A DNA stretch of 21,716 bases from JBAXAM01 sp037142515 (GCA_037142515.1 JBAXAM010000022.1:1-21716); one strand, 5' to 3'; shown: positions 1 to 7,382, counted from the first letter of the stretch. The notes: generated by a model from the sequence alone, not told the origin. Numbers and translations are program-made.

Positions 1-88
1 TTTCGAAAAATAAATCTAAAAAGTTTAAACCTTGACTTGTCATTCTACAAATATACTGCCTCGTCAAAAATAATTTACAGAAAAGATG

Positions 89-391
89 TTACACTACGTG
101 ATATCGATCCAGCAGCAGTGGGAGGGCTACCAGGCACTCGAACGCAACAATAAAAAAACCAGCTAATACGACCGTTGATACAGAGCTATAGCAGGAATAT
201 CGATAATGAGTGGTGTTTGTCGAAATCTCACTGCAAATGGCGCATTGATTCGAGTTTTTAATATCTTCTTCTACTTTTATTTCAAAGAGCGTGCCGCCCT
301 TTAGTTGGCACACGCAAGTGCATGTATTGGTGTTCCACTCCAGCTTACCACCATGAACAGCAGCAATCTCATAATTGTTTAGAATAAGCAT
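89..391 (-). CDS. Small Cys-rich protein with double-glycine leader and one membrane segment
   Basis: A 100-residue protein that I cannot assign to a named family. Its first 15 residues (MLILNNYEIAAVHGG) have the pattern LNxxEIxxVxGG, like the double-glycine leaders cut from class II bacteriocins and pheromones by C39-peptidase ABC exporters. The same pattern begins the two small proteins at 7424-7738 and 7756-7971. The predicted cargo has seven cysteines: a CxCxC cluster at residues 24-28, a CxxC at 50-53, and single cysteines at 67 and 86. A hydrophobic segment at about 71-94 could cross a membrane. The ATG at 391 has a GGAGA ribosome site 4-5 bases upstream. The gene lies downstream of, and on the same strand as, the symporter at 490-1731. 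Export and processing at GG are inferred from the leader only, and a non-secreted membrane protein is possible. Confidence 0.7.
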   Translation of the reverse strand: MLILNNYEIAAVHGGKLEWNTNTCTCVCQLKGGTLFEIKVEEDIKNSNQCAICSEISTNTTHYRYSCYSSVSTVVLAGFFIVAFECLVALPLLLDRYHVV

Positions 392-425
392 CTGATCTCC
401 ACTATATAAATCTGTTATAGGTTGA

Positions 426-440
426 GCTTAAAATTTAAGC
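426..440. promoter_or_regulatory. 15-bp AT-rich palindrome upstream of the leader-peptide gene
   Basis: Seven-base arms (gcttaaa / tttaagc) match perfectly around a single central base. It lies about 35 bases upstream of the small-protein ATG at 391 and about 50 bases past the symporter stop. With no loop or T-run it is not a terminator, so an operator is the simplest reading. AT-rich palindromes also arise by chance in this composition, and no clear -10/-35 pair was found beside it. Confidence 0.25.
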
Positions 441-489
441 GGGCATTGTACTATCAATTTATAAAAAAACCATAAAAATAGTTTGAAAT

Positions 490-1731
490 TTAATTTATTG
501 AATTCTCGTTTGATAATTCGCGACTATTATATTTATCAATATCAAGAGTGTTATTCATTTTATCAACAATAACAGTCACTGCGCAGTCGCCCGTAACATT
601 AATCATAGTTCTAAACATGTCTATAAAACGATCAATGCCTAAAATCAAAGGTATTCCTTCGATTGGTAAACCCAGAGATGATAGCACCATGCTAAGCATT
701 ATAACCCCGCCGCCAGGATAACCAGCTGCGCCAATTGATCCGATTGTGGATGTTACAATAAGTATTAGATATTGGCTTGTTGTTAGATGTATCCCGGCTG
801 TTTGAGCAAAAAATAGTGCACAAGCGGCAATGTATATTGCAGTTCCGGTCATGTTTACAGAAGCGCCAAGCGGTAATATAAATCCAGCTACGCTTTTTGA
901 TACACCTACTTTTTCTTGTAAGTCGTTAATTGCAGTTGTAATTGTTGCTTTACTACTGGAAGTTGCCAGCGCTAATGTTTGAATATTAAATGTTTTTTTA
1001 TAAAATTGAATTGGTTTTAGTTTAGCCAGGAGCAGCATTACTCCAAATATTACATATTGCAAAGCAAGTGCAGCCATAATAACAAAAATGAGTTTTCCTA
1101 AACTCAGGACTAAAGAAAATCCATACTCACCTACAACCCATGCCATGATGGCAAATACGCCATACGGTGTTGTTTTAATGACTAGCTCTACCATTTTAAA
1201 AATTACGTTGGTAATTGATATTATTACTTTTCTAGCATCATTTGCTTTTTCACCAACTAGGATTAATGCTAGTCCCAAGACAAAAGCAAAAAAGACAACT
1301 TGCAAGGTGTTATCACTTGCCATGGCAAGGATAGGGTTGGTTGGTACTATGTTAATAATAATGTCGCTTAGTTTCTGATGCGTAGTGACAATGTTTCCTA
1401 TGTCTTGGCTGTGGTTATTGATTAAGCTGACACCTGTTCCAGGCTCAAAAAATAGAGTAAATACAATTCCTAGGGTTACTGCCAATATGGTTGCTAAACC
1501 ATAGATTATTAATGCTTTCGTTCCTATGCGCCCAAGAGCATGAATATCGCTAATATTAGTCATGCCGAACAATATGGCGAAAAATACAGTTGGAACAACA
1601 ATCATCCTTACCAAATTGTTATAGATAATTGCAATAGGTTTGAAAATTAAAAAATAATCTCGAAATAGGTAGCCGCACAATATCCCAAGCAACATACCAA
1701 TGAGGACTTTTTGCCATAATTTTAATTTCAT
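490..1731 (-). CDS. Dicarboxylate/amino acid:cation symporter (DAACS, GltP/GltT type)
   Basis: A 413-residue inner-membrane transporter of the sodium/proton:dicarboxylate symporter family, the usual length for GltPh-like proteins. The family landmarks are in order: the serine-rich hairpin SSSKAT at residues 258-263, LPLGASVNMTGTAIY at about 287-300, a Gly-rich hairpin GAAGYPGGG at about 334-342, and the substrate segment IDRFIDMFRT followed by NVTGD at about 366-382. Asp371, Arg374, Thr375, Asn378 and Asp382 match GltPh D394, R397, T398, N401 and D405, so an acidic amino acid or C4-dicarboxylate is the likely substrate. The usual NMDGT motif reads NMTGT here: the Asp that helps form a sodium site in GltPh (D312) is Thr. 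The gene diverges from the mevalonate operon across a 127-base gap. Family assignment is firm; substrate and coupling ion are inferred. Confidence 0.93.
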   Translation of the reverse strand: MKLKLWQKVLIGMLLGILCGYLFRDYFLIFKPIAIIYNNLVRMIVVPTVFFAILFGMTNISDIHALGRIGTKALIIYGLATILAVTLGIVFTLFFEPGTGVSLINNHSQDIGNIVTTHQKLSDIIINIVPTNPILAMASDNTLQVVFFAFVLGLALILVGEKANDARKVIISITNVIFKMVELVIKTTPYGVFAIMAWVVGEYGFSLVLSLGKLIFVIMAALALQYVIFGVMLLLAKLKPIQFYKKTFNIQTLALATSSSKATITTAINDLQEKVGVSKSVAGFILPLGASVNMTGTAIYIAACALFFAQTAGIHLTTSQYLILIVTSTIGSIGAAGYPGGGVIMLSMVLSSLGLPIEGIPLILGIDRFIDMFRTMINVTGDCAVTVIVDKMNNTLDIDKYNSRELSNENSIN

Positions 1732-1808
1732 AAAATTACTTATAGCATAAAATTATGTTAAGAGCTAATAGCTGATGGAATTCAATAGCCATATTTTAAA
1801 TTCCGTTT

Positions 1809-1814
1809 TATAAT
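1809..1814 (+). promoter_or_regulatory. Possible -10 box (TATAAT) for the mevalonate operon
   Basis: A perfect TATAAT lies 45 bases upstream of the mvaS ATG, in the gap between the divergent symporter and mevalonate operon. No convincing -35 box stands 16-18 bases upstream, so this is only a partial promoter match. Confidence 0.3.
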
Positions 1815-1858
1815 TCACCCTCCTAAAAATCAATTGGTTAGATGGTTAAGAGTAGGTT

Positions 1859-3007
1859 ATGAATTACGGAATAGATGCTATTAGTTTTTATACTTCAAAT
1901 TATTATATCGATATTAAGACCCTTGCCAGTGCGCGCGATGATCTTGGGCAAAAGAAAATGGCAGTTGCACCGCCAAATGAAGATGTAGTGACGTTAGCTG
2001 CCAGTGCAGTAGAGCCTCTTTTAAAGAGCGAAGATGTTGCCAATGTAGAGATGGTTTTGTTTGCAACTGAAACAGGAGTTGATTGTTCAAAAGCAGCAGC
2101 AACTTATATTCACAAGTTATTTGGTTTTCCGAAGCGCTGCCGGGTGATTGAGTTGAAGCAGGCTTGTTATAGTGCGACATTTGGTTTGCAAATGGGGCTT
2201 GCTTGGCTATCACAAAATCCAGGGAAAAAGGTTTTGTTGATTGCCTCTGATATTGCACGATATGAATTTAATACGCCTGCAGAATCATCTCAAGGGTGTG
2301 GAGCTGTAGCAATGCTGCTTAGTGCAAATCCACGCTTGCTTGAAATCGAACCCGCTTCTGGATTTTGTACCAAAGAAACAATGGATTTTTGGCGGCCGAA
2401 TTATTTGGACACTGCATTAGTCGATGGGCGTTTGTCTTGTGATACTTATATGCGCTTTGCCGAAGAAACTTGGCAACAATATGCAGCGCTAACTGGACGT
2501 AAATTTACTGATCATGATCGTTTTTGTTATCACTCTCCGGTTGCGAAACTAGTGGAAAGAACACATAAAAAACTAGCAAGAATAAATGGCATAAAAAACA
2601 TAAGCGAAGAAGAAATGAATTATCAAGTTGGCCAATCATTAATTTATAGTCGCGAAGTTGGTAATTGTTATACGGCATCATTGTATCTGGGTATTCTTTC
2701 TTTGCTTGAAAATGTAACAACTGATCTTTCAGGAAAACTTATTGGTTTATATAGTTATGGTTCTGGTAGTAGTGGCGAGTTTTTTGCCGCACGTGTAGTT
2801 AATAATTATCAAACTAGATTGATGCGTGATTACCACCGGGCAATATTAGTTGAGCGTTTGGAGCTTACCTTTGCTGAATATGAAGAGTTTTATAGCTTTA
2901 AATTACCTGTTGATGGTAGCAACCTAAAATTATTTTCTTGGCAAACTGGAAAATTTCGCTTGCAAGCACTGGAGCGGCATCAGCGTGTTTATGAGAAAGT
3001 TGAATGA
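1859..3007 (+). CDS. mvaS: Hydroxymethylglutaryl-CoA synthase
   Basis: Condenses acetyl-CoA with acetoacetyl-CoA to give HMG-CoA, the first committed step of the mevalonate pathway, in the cytoplasm. The 382-residue length is normal for bacterial enzymes. The thiolase-fold active site is visible: general acid/base Glu71 in ATETGVDCSK, nucleophile Cys103 in ELKQACYSAT, and His225 in FCYHSPVAK, matching the Glu-Cys-His triad of the family. The N-terminus MNYGIDAISFYT matches the usual family start, supporting the ATG at 1859. The only ribosome site is a weak AGTAGG. It is the first gene of the operon, and its TGA overlaps the ATG of the mevalonate kinase gene (ATGA), indicating translational coupling. 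HMG-CoA reductase, the next enzyme, is not in the window. Confidence 0.95.
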   Translation: MNYGIDAISFYTSNYYIDIKTLASARDDLGQKKMAVAPPNEDVVTLAASAVEPLLKSEDVANVEMVLFATETGVDCSKAAATYIHKLFGFPKRCRVIELKQACYSATFGLQMGLAWLSQNPGKKVLLIASDIARYEFNTPAESSQGCGAVAMLLSANPRLLEIEPASGFCTKETMDFWRPNYLDTALVDGRLSCDTYMRFAEETWQQYAALTGRKFTDHDRFCYHSPVAKLVERTHKKLARINGIKNISEEEMNYQVGQSLIYSREVGNCYTASLYLGILSLLENVTTDLSGKLIGLYSYGSGSSGEFFAARVVNNYQTRLMRDYHRAILVERLELTFAEYEEFYSFKLPVDGSNLKLFSWQTGKFRLQALERHQRVYEKVE

Positions 3008-4035
3008 GCACAAAAGCGCAAAATATAGCAATTACAGCCCGTGCTCCTGGGAAAATAATTTTATCGGGTGAGCATGCAGTAGTTTATGGTAAGCCGGCAT
3101 TAGCAGTCGCGGTAAATCGATTTATTGAAACTACTATTTCACAATACTCCGATCATAAAATTAAATTTGAATTTATGCATGATAATTTAAGTCATGCACT
3201 AACACTGCAAGAATTGCAAATTTTGCAAGCAAAAATGGACAAGCGTTATAAAAATTTTATTGCAGGTAAATGTAATATTAAAAGTGTTATTCATAGTCCG
3301 CTGGAATTAATCCAGTATGCTTTTATTTATCTAGTGGAAAATTTATCTCTAACAATAAAAGATGGCATTAAAATACAGGTGCAATCAACGCTGCCTATTG
3401 GGTGTGGTATGGGTGCTTCGGCGGCTGTGATCTTAAGTTTAATGCACGCATTGATTAATTATTTTGGCTGTTCGCTAGCATTAGATAAATATCTATATTT
3501 TGGGCGTGAGATAGAAAATTTGCAGCACGGCAAGTCAAGCGGTTTAGATTTATTTTTATCTTTGCATGGTGGCTGCTATTTTTTTGTTGATGGTAATATG
3601 AGTAAGCGCAACTTGCCGAGTATTCCTTTGGTTTTAGTAAATACGGGAAAGCCACAAACTTCTACAGGTGAATGTGTAGCGGCTATTACCAAATATTTTC
3701 AAGATGGTGAAATTGCTGATGATTTTGCTGAGGTAACAACAGTTATGGATTTAGCACTGCAGCAAGGTAATTTACCTGCAGTACAAGAATGTATACGAGA
3801 AAATCACCAACTCTTAAAATATATAGGTGTGGTTCCGAGCAGAGTGGCCAAGTTTATTAAGCAGGTGGAAGAGTTAGGCGGTGCTGCCAAAACTAGTGGT
3901 GCGGGTGCAGTAAGTGGTAATAATGCTGGTATAGTTTTGGTGGCAGGAGAGGCTGTGGTTGTAGATATTGCCAAGGAATATGGTTATGAAATTTTACCGG
4001 TGCAAGGGGAACTTAGTGGACTTCATATCTTATAA
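3004..4035 (+). CDS. mvaK1: Mevalonate kinase (GHMP family)
   Basis: A 343-residue GHMP-superfamily kinase, predicted to phosphorylate mevalonate to 5-phosphomevalonate with ATP. Seen in order: RAPGKIILSGEHAVVYGKPA (residues 13-32), the start typical of mevalonate kinases; the phosphate-binding loop LPIGCGMGASAA (130-141); SGLDLFLSLHGG (179-190), whose Asp182 is the likely catalytic base; NTGKPQTST (213-221); and the C-terminal glycine motif KTSGAGAVSGNNAG (296-309). The loop has MGAS where GLGSS is usual, a small difference. It overlaps mvaS by four bases, and the next kinase gene begins inside its last codons. It resembles the next gene at the N-terminus, so the two may be old paralogs. The GKSSGLD and TGKP motifs favour mevalonate kinase for this copy; exact substrate is inferred. 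Confidence 0.88.
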   Translation: MSTKAQNIAITARAPGKIILSGEHAVVYGKPALAVAVNRFIETTISQYSDHKIKFEFMHDNLSHALTLQELQILQAKMDKRYKNFIAGKCNIKSVIHSPLELIQYAFIYLVENLSLTIKDGIKIQVQSTLPIGCGMGASAAVILSLMHALINYFGCSLALDKYLYFGREIENLQHGKSSGLDLFLSLHGGCYFFVDGNMSKRNLPSIPLVLVNTGKPQTSTGECVAAITKYFQDGEIADDFAEVTTVMDLALQQGNLPAVQECIRENHQLLKYIGVVPSRVAKFIKQVEELGGAAKTSGAGAVSGNNAGIVLVAGEAVVVDIAKEYGYEILPVQGELSGLHIL

Positions 4036-4939
4036 AGTTTCAGTTCCTGGTAGCTTGATGCTTTTTGGTGAGCATGCTGTTTTGCATGGCGAGCAAGCAG
4101 TAGTAGCCGCTGTTAATAATTATATTAATGTTGAATTGGCCCCATGTTTTGATCGTAATATCCGTATTGTTTCTTCTGAGTTTGGCGAGCATGTGGTTAT
4201 GCTTGATAAGTTTGCTGTTACTAGTCCATATAATTATGTGCTTACTGCTATTAAGCAATATTTAACCAAAATTGATTGTGGTTTTTTGCTGCATATAAAA
4301 TCTGAATTTCCTTCTAATATTGGTTTTGGTTCTTCTGCCGCAGTTACGGTCGCAACTCTTGGCGTCTTAGCTATATGGTTAGAAGGCGAAGCGCCGGATT
4401 TAATGAAATTATATAAACAAGCAGTTAAAGTTATTCATTTGGTTCATAGTGTTGGTTCTGGAGCTGATGTTGCAGCAAGTGTATTTGGTGGAATAATTGC
4501 ATATCAAATAAGGCCACTAAAAATCAAAAAGCTTAATATTGCGCACTTACCTTTGACGGCAGTTTATTCTGGTTGGAAAACTCCCACGTACAAAGTTATT
4601 GCAGCAGTTGAAAAAAAACGTGTAAAATTTCCGGCTGTTTTTGCCGATTTATACAATGCAATTGGAAAGTGTACCCAAGATGCCATTCTAGCCATCAAAA
4701 AAAATGATTTGGTAAGTTTAGGTGAGCTCATGAACATTCATCAAGGATTACAAGATGCGCTTGGTGTGAGTAATAATGTTTTAGCCAAGTTAATTTTTGA
4801 TTTACGTGCCAAGCCAGGTATCTATGGTGCTAAAATTTCTGGAGCTGGTTTGGGAGATTGTGTGATAGGCTTGGGTAAAACAAATACACAATTTGACGTC
4901 GCAGTTAGTGCTACGGGTTTTAATTATGAAACTTGCTGA
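4016..4939 (+). CDS. Second GHMP kinase, probably phosphomevalonate kinase
   Basis: A 307-residue GHMP kinase. The start is set at GTG 4016, which has a good ribosome site (AAGGGGA at 4004-4010) and gives the N-terminus MDFISYKVSVPGSLMLFGEH; an ATG at 3986 in the same frame has no such support. Visible motifs are FGEHAVLHGE (about 18-26), the phosphate loop FPSNIGFGSSAAV (98-110), GSGADVAASVFGG (147-159), SGWKTPT (185-191) and SGAGLGDCV (275-283). GSGADVAAS followed by a GW segment is typical of phosphomevalonate kinases (GWTG in the family), whereas GEHAV is more mevalonate-kinase-like. Since the previous gene already supplies a mevalonate kinase and the next enzyme uses diphosphomevalonate, this one most likely makes diphosphomevalonate. 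It overlaps the neighbouring genes at both ends. Family certain, substrate inferred. Confidence 0.82.
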   Translation: MDFISYKVSVPGSLMLFGEHAVLHGEQAVVAAVNNYINVELAPCFDRNIRIVSSEFGEHVVMLDKFAVTSPYNYVLTAIKQYLTKIDCGFLLHIKSEFPSNIGFGSSAAVTVATLGVLAIWLEGEAPDLMKLYKQAVKVIHLVHSVGSGADVAASVFGGIIAYQIRPLKIKKLNIAHLPLTAVYSGWKTPTYKVIAAVEKKRVKFPAVFADLYNAIGKCTQDAILAIKKNDLVSLGELMNIHQGLQDALGVSNNVLAKLIFDLRAKPGIYGAKISGAGLGDCVIGLGKTNTQFDVAVSATGFNYETC

Positions 4940-5387
4940 GTATCACAAAAAAAGAAATTTCAAGAAGACTTCAGAGCCAAGTGGCGAAGCTCTGGTTCGT
5001 GCTTTGCAGAATATTTTTGTAGTGCAAAAACATCAGGCGAGTCATTTGCATTATGATTTTCGGTTGGCAATTGACGGCGTGCTTAAAAGTTGGGCAGTTC
5101 CTAAAGGCCCGAGTCTCAATCCTAAAGATAAAAGATTAGCTGTGATGACTGAAGATCACCCGCTTGAATATGCAAACTTTGAAGGTGCAATTCCGGAAGG
5201 TGAGTATGGTGCTGGAACTGTAGAAATTTGGGATAAGGGAACCTGGGAGCCGATTAATGATGTACAAGTTGGACTTTCGCAAAGAAAACTAGAATTTATA
5301 CTGCATGGCAAAAAATTAAACGGCGCTTGGGTATTAGTTGGCTTTAAAAATGACCCGAAGAATTGGTTGTTGATAAAAAAAGGGTGA
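4926..5387 (+). CDS. Stand-alone 3'-phosphoesterase (LigD PE domain) protein
   Basis: A 153-residue protein equal to the phosphoesterase module of bacterial DNA ligase D, which removes 3'-phosphates or 3'-ribonucleosides from DNA ends. No ligase or polymerase domain is attached. The manganese and catalytic residues are all present: His36, His42, Asp44 and Arg46 in QKHQASHLHYDFRL, His78 in TEDHP and Tyr82, at a constant offset of six from Pseudomonas LigD H42, H48, D50, R52, H84 and Y88. The N-terminus (LAEYHKKRNF, then SEPSG) is that of complete free-standing PE proteins, which supports the ATG at 4926. It overlaps the upstream kinase by 14 bases, and its TGA is one base before the next ATG, so it is co-translated with isoprenoid genes. 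That context is odd for a repair enzyme; a role on another phosphoester is possible but unsupported. Confidence 0.9.
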   Translation: MKLAEYHKKRNFKKTSEPSGEALVRALQNIFVVQKHQASHLHYDFRLAIDGVLKSWAVPKGPSLNPKDKRLAVMTEDHPLEYANFEGAIPEGEYGAGTVEIWDKGTWEPINDVQVGLSQRKLEFILHGKKLNGAWVLVGFKNDPKNWLLIKKG

Positions 5388-5388
5388 T

Positions 5389-6912
5389 ATGGAAAAAATC
5401 GATGCGGTAAAACACATATTACGTAATACCAACCATGGCCAATTTGTTAATAGCGCAGGTGGCTCTGCATGGGCGCCAAGCAATGTTGCGCTCTGTAAAT
5501 ATTGGGGTAAGCGTGATATTGAGCTAAACTTGCCAGTTACTTCGAGCCTATCAATTTCTCTTGGCAATAAGGGCGCCTTTACTAAAGTTAAACAGGAAGG
5601 CGAAGTTGATAATTATATTGTTAATGGTATGCCTATTAGTTTGACCAGTAAGTTTGCCAAGCGATTGCAAAAATTCTTAAATTTATTTCGCCCTCATGGT
5701 GCACGCTACTTGGTTAGTGTTGACACGAATGTGCCGATTGCTGCAGGTTTTGCTTCTTCAGCTTGTGGTTTTGCTGCTTTAGTACAAGCATTAAATCAAC
5801 TTTATGATTGGCAGCTGCATAAAAAAGATATTTCGATTTTGGCGCGTTTGGGTAGCGGTAGTGCTTGTCGTTCATTATTTACGGGGTTTGTTGAGTGGCA
5901 GCGGGGTGATGCTTATGATGGTATGGATAGCTATGGTATTAAGCTAGAGCATATTTGGTCCGAGCTGCGTATTGGCGCTTTGATTATTTCAACACAAGAA
6001 AAACCAATTTCATCAACTGTTGCGATGGAGCATACGGTAAATACATCGCCGTTTTACAGCGTTTGGCCAGAGCAAGCGGCGTCAGATTTGGCTGCTATTA
6101 AACTAGCTTTAGCGCGCAAGGATTTTGTTATGTTTGGCCAAGCTGCTGAGAATAATTCTCTTGCAATGCATTCATTGATGCAATCTGCCGAGCCTCCAGT
6201 TATTTATGCTTTGCCACAAACCATTGAGGCGATGGCAAGGGTTCAAGAGCTGCGATCAGAAAATATCCCGATATTTTTTACGCAAGACGCTGGGTCGAAC
6301 TTGCAGTTATTGTTTTTAGCAGAATATGAGTCAATAGTTTTGCATGCTTTTCCCAAGCTGGATATTGTATCGCCATTTGCTACGAGTCGCAGCGAGCAAG
6401 TTGTTTTAGTTAATGAAAATGATGTTGAAGTTGGCGCCAGCGAAAAGCTAGTTGTGCACACTCAGGGTCAATTACATCGAGCGTTTTCTATTTTTATTTT
6501 GCGTAAGCTGGAAAGTAAAATAGAAGTATTGCTTCAGCAACGCAGTCCAATTAAATACCACAGCGCCAATCTTTGGTCGAATACTTGTTGTGGTCACCCG
6601 CGGCCTGGAGAAAATATAATAGATGCTGCAGAAAGGCGGTTGTGTGAGGAAATGGGGCTTAGTGTCCAGTTGCAAAAAATAGGTCAGTTTCATTATACAG
6701 CAAAGCTTTCCGATGTTGGTTTAATTGAAAACGAGCTTGATCATGTATTAATTGGCTTTTGTGACCGTGATGAATTTCAAGTTAATTTAGATGAAGTGCA
6801 AAATTATTCTTGGATAGATATTTTGACGCTGCGTGCTGATATACAAGAAAATTCGCAAAAATATACTGTTTGGCTTCCTGAGGTTTTAAATTTGCTACTA
6901 CAGTCCCTGTAA
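5389..6912 (+). CDS. mvaD/idi: Bifunctional diphosphomevalonate decarboxylase / type I IPP isomerase fusion
   Basis: One 507-residue reading frame carries two consecutive pathway enzymes. Residues about 20-330 are diphosphomevalonate decarboxylase, which makes IPP using ATP: SAWAPSNVALCKYWGKRD (26-43), LPVTSSLSISL (48-58), the GHMP loop AAGFASSACGFAA (118-130), ARLGSGSACRSL (152-163), and TQDAGSN (298-304) with likely catalytic Asp300. Residues about 335-507 are a Nudix-fold type I isopentenyl-diphosphate isomerase, which interconverts IPP and DMAPP: His357, His363, NTCCGHPRPGE (398-408) with catalytic Cys401 and metal ligand His403, the Nudix-like helix DAAERRLCEEMG (412-423), and ENELDHV (447-453) with Glu447/Glu449, matching E. 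coli Idi E114/E116. No stop or frameshift separates the halves, and both keep their key residues, so both should be active. It is the last gene of the operon, one base after the phosphoesterase stop, with an AGGG ribosome site. Confidence 0.94.
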   Translation: MEKIDAVKHILRNTNHGQFVNSAGGSAWAPSNVALCKYWGKRDIELNLPVTSSLSISLGNKGAFTKVKQEGEVDNYIVNGMPISLTSKFAKRLQKFLNLFRPHGARYLVSVDTNVPIAAGFASSACGFAALVQALNQLYDWQLHKKDISILARLGSGSACRSLFTGFVEWQRGDAYDGMDSYGIKLEHIWSELRIGALIISTQEKPISSTVAMEHTVNTSPFYSVWPEQAASDLAAIKLALARKDFVMFGQAAENNSLAMHSLMQSAEPPVIYALPQTIEAMARVQELRSENIPIFFTQDAGSNLQLLFLAEYESIVLHAFPKLDIVSPFATSRSEQVVLVNENDVEVGASEKLVVHTQGQLHRAFSIFILRKLESKIEVLLQQRSPIKYHSANLWSNTCCGHPRPGENIIDAAERRLCEEMGLSVQLQKIGQFHYTAKLSDVGLIENELDHVLIGFCDRDEFQVNLDEVQNYSWIDILTLRADIQENSQKYTVWLPEVLNLLLQSL

Positions 6913-6916
6913 AAAA

Positions 6917-6936
6917 TACGGTATTTTTTTACCGTA
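6917..6936. terminator. Hairpin after the mevalonate operon, possible weak terminator
   Basis: Seven-base arms tacggta (6917-6923) and taccgta (6930-6936) enclose a six-T loop, starting five bases after the mvaD/idi stop. Read on the plus strand no T-run follows, so Rho-independent termination of the operon would be weak. On the minus strand six T's follow the hairpin, so it fits better as a block to antisense transcription. Confidence 0.35.
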
Positions 6937-6987
6937 ATTATGGGTTTAAAATATGAGTTTTTAAGGTTCAATTTTCTTAAAATAATG

Positions 6988-6993
6988 TATAAT
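6988..6993 (+). promoter_or_regulatory. -10 box for the broken coiled-coil gene
   Basis: A perfect TATAAT lies 41 bases before the ATG at 7035. A weak -35-like TTCAAT stands 15 bases upstream. Transcription would begin near 7000, which fits the chosen start at 7035 with its GAGG ribosome site at 7023-7026, and argues against the alternative ATG at 7002. Confidence 0.4.
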
Positions 6994-7034
6994 GAGGAAA
7001 AATGTATATAACTACTTTTGATGAGGTAATGAAA

Positions 7035-7358
7035 ATGGGTGGCGAACGAAGCTTTGATACACTGAAATATGCAAACAGGTTAAAGGCTGCAGGCGTTCCA
7101 GAAAAGCAAGCGGAAGTGCAAGCTGAAATGATGGCAGAAACCATAGATGATAGGATAGCAACAAAGAATGATTTAGAGCTAGTTAAAAATGATTTAGAAT
7201 TAGTTAAATCAGAATTAAAGCTTGACATAAAAGAAATGGAATGAAAGATAGGATTAAAGATAGAAACCATTAGGAATGAATTGCTCGTCAAGCTTGGTAG
7301 CATGATGGTTGGCAGCTTAGGTGCACTTGTTGTTTTAATGAAGCTATTTAAGTTATAA
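7035..7358 (+). pseudogene. Small coiled-coil, membrane-tailed protein (DUF1640-like), interrupted by in-frame TGA
   Basis: The intact part (to 7241) encodes 69 residues beginning MGGERSFDTLKYANRLKAAG, then GVPEKQAEVQAEMMAE and a repeated LELVKNDLELVK helix. This is the layout of small DUF1640-like proteins: FDTLKY..LK.AGVPE.QAE, a coiled coil and a C-terminal membrane anchor. The TGA at 7242-7244 stops the frame before the anchor. The same frame stays open for 37 more codons to a TAA at 7356-7358 and encodes exactly the missing kind of tail: a basic helix then LGSMMVGSLGALVVLMKLF. One base change therefore appears to have truncated the gene; recent inactivation, a sequencing error or readthrough are all possible. 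The start at 7035 is chosen for family fit and the GAGG site. The family function is not known to me. Confidence 0.7.
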
Positions 7359-7382
7359 AACAGTGCTTATGAATTCGCTATA

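Noticed and set aside
32..57. TTGACT and TATACT resembling a plus-strand promoter
   Set aside because: The boxes are only 14 bases apart and no plus-strand gene follows.
1818..1824. Strong minus-strand ribosome-site-like sequence (AGGAGGG) in the mvaS/symporter gap
   Set aside because: No start codon is suitably placed after it; the nearest short minus-strand frame (18 codons, ending just before the symporter ATG) starts too far away to use it.
3968..4015. N-terminal extension of the second GHMP kinase using upstream ATG codons
   Set aside because: It lacks a ribosome site and adds residues not typical of the family, while GTG 4016 has AAGGGGA at good spacing.
6977..7303. 108-residue minus-strand open frame
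   Set aside because: Antisense to the coiled-coil gene, whose plus-strand product matches a family pattern; the minus product is low-complexity Ser/Phe-rich.
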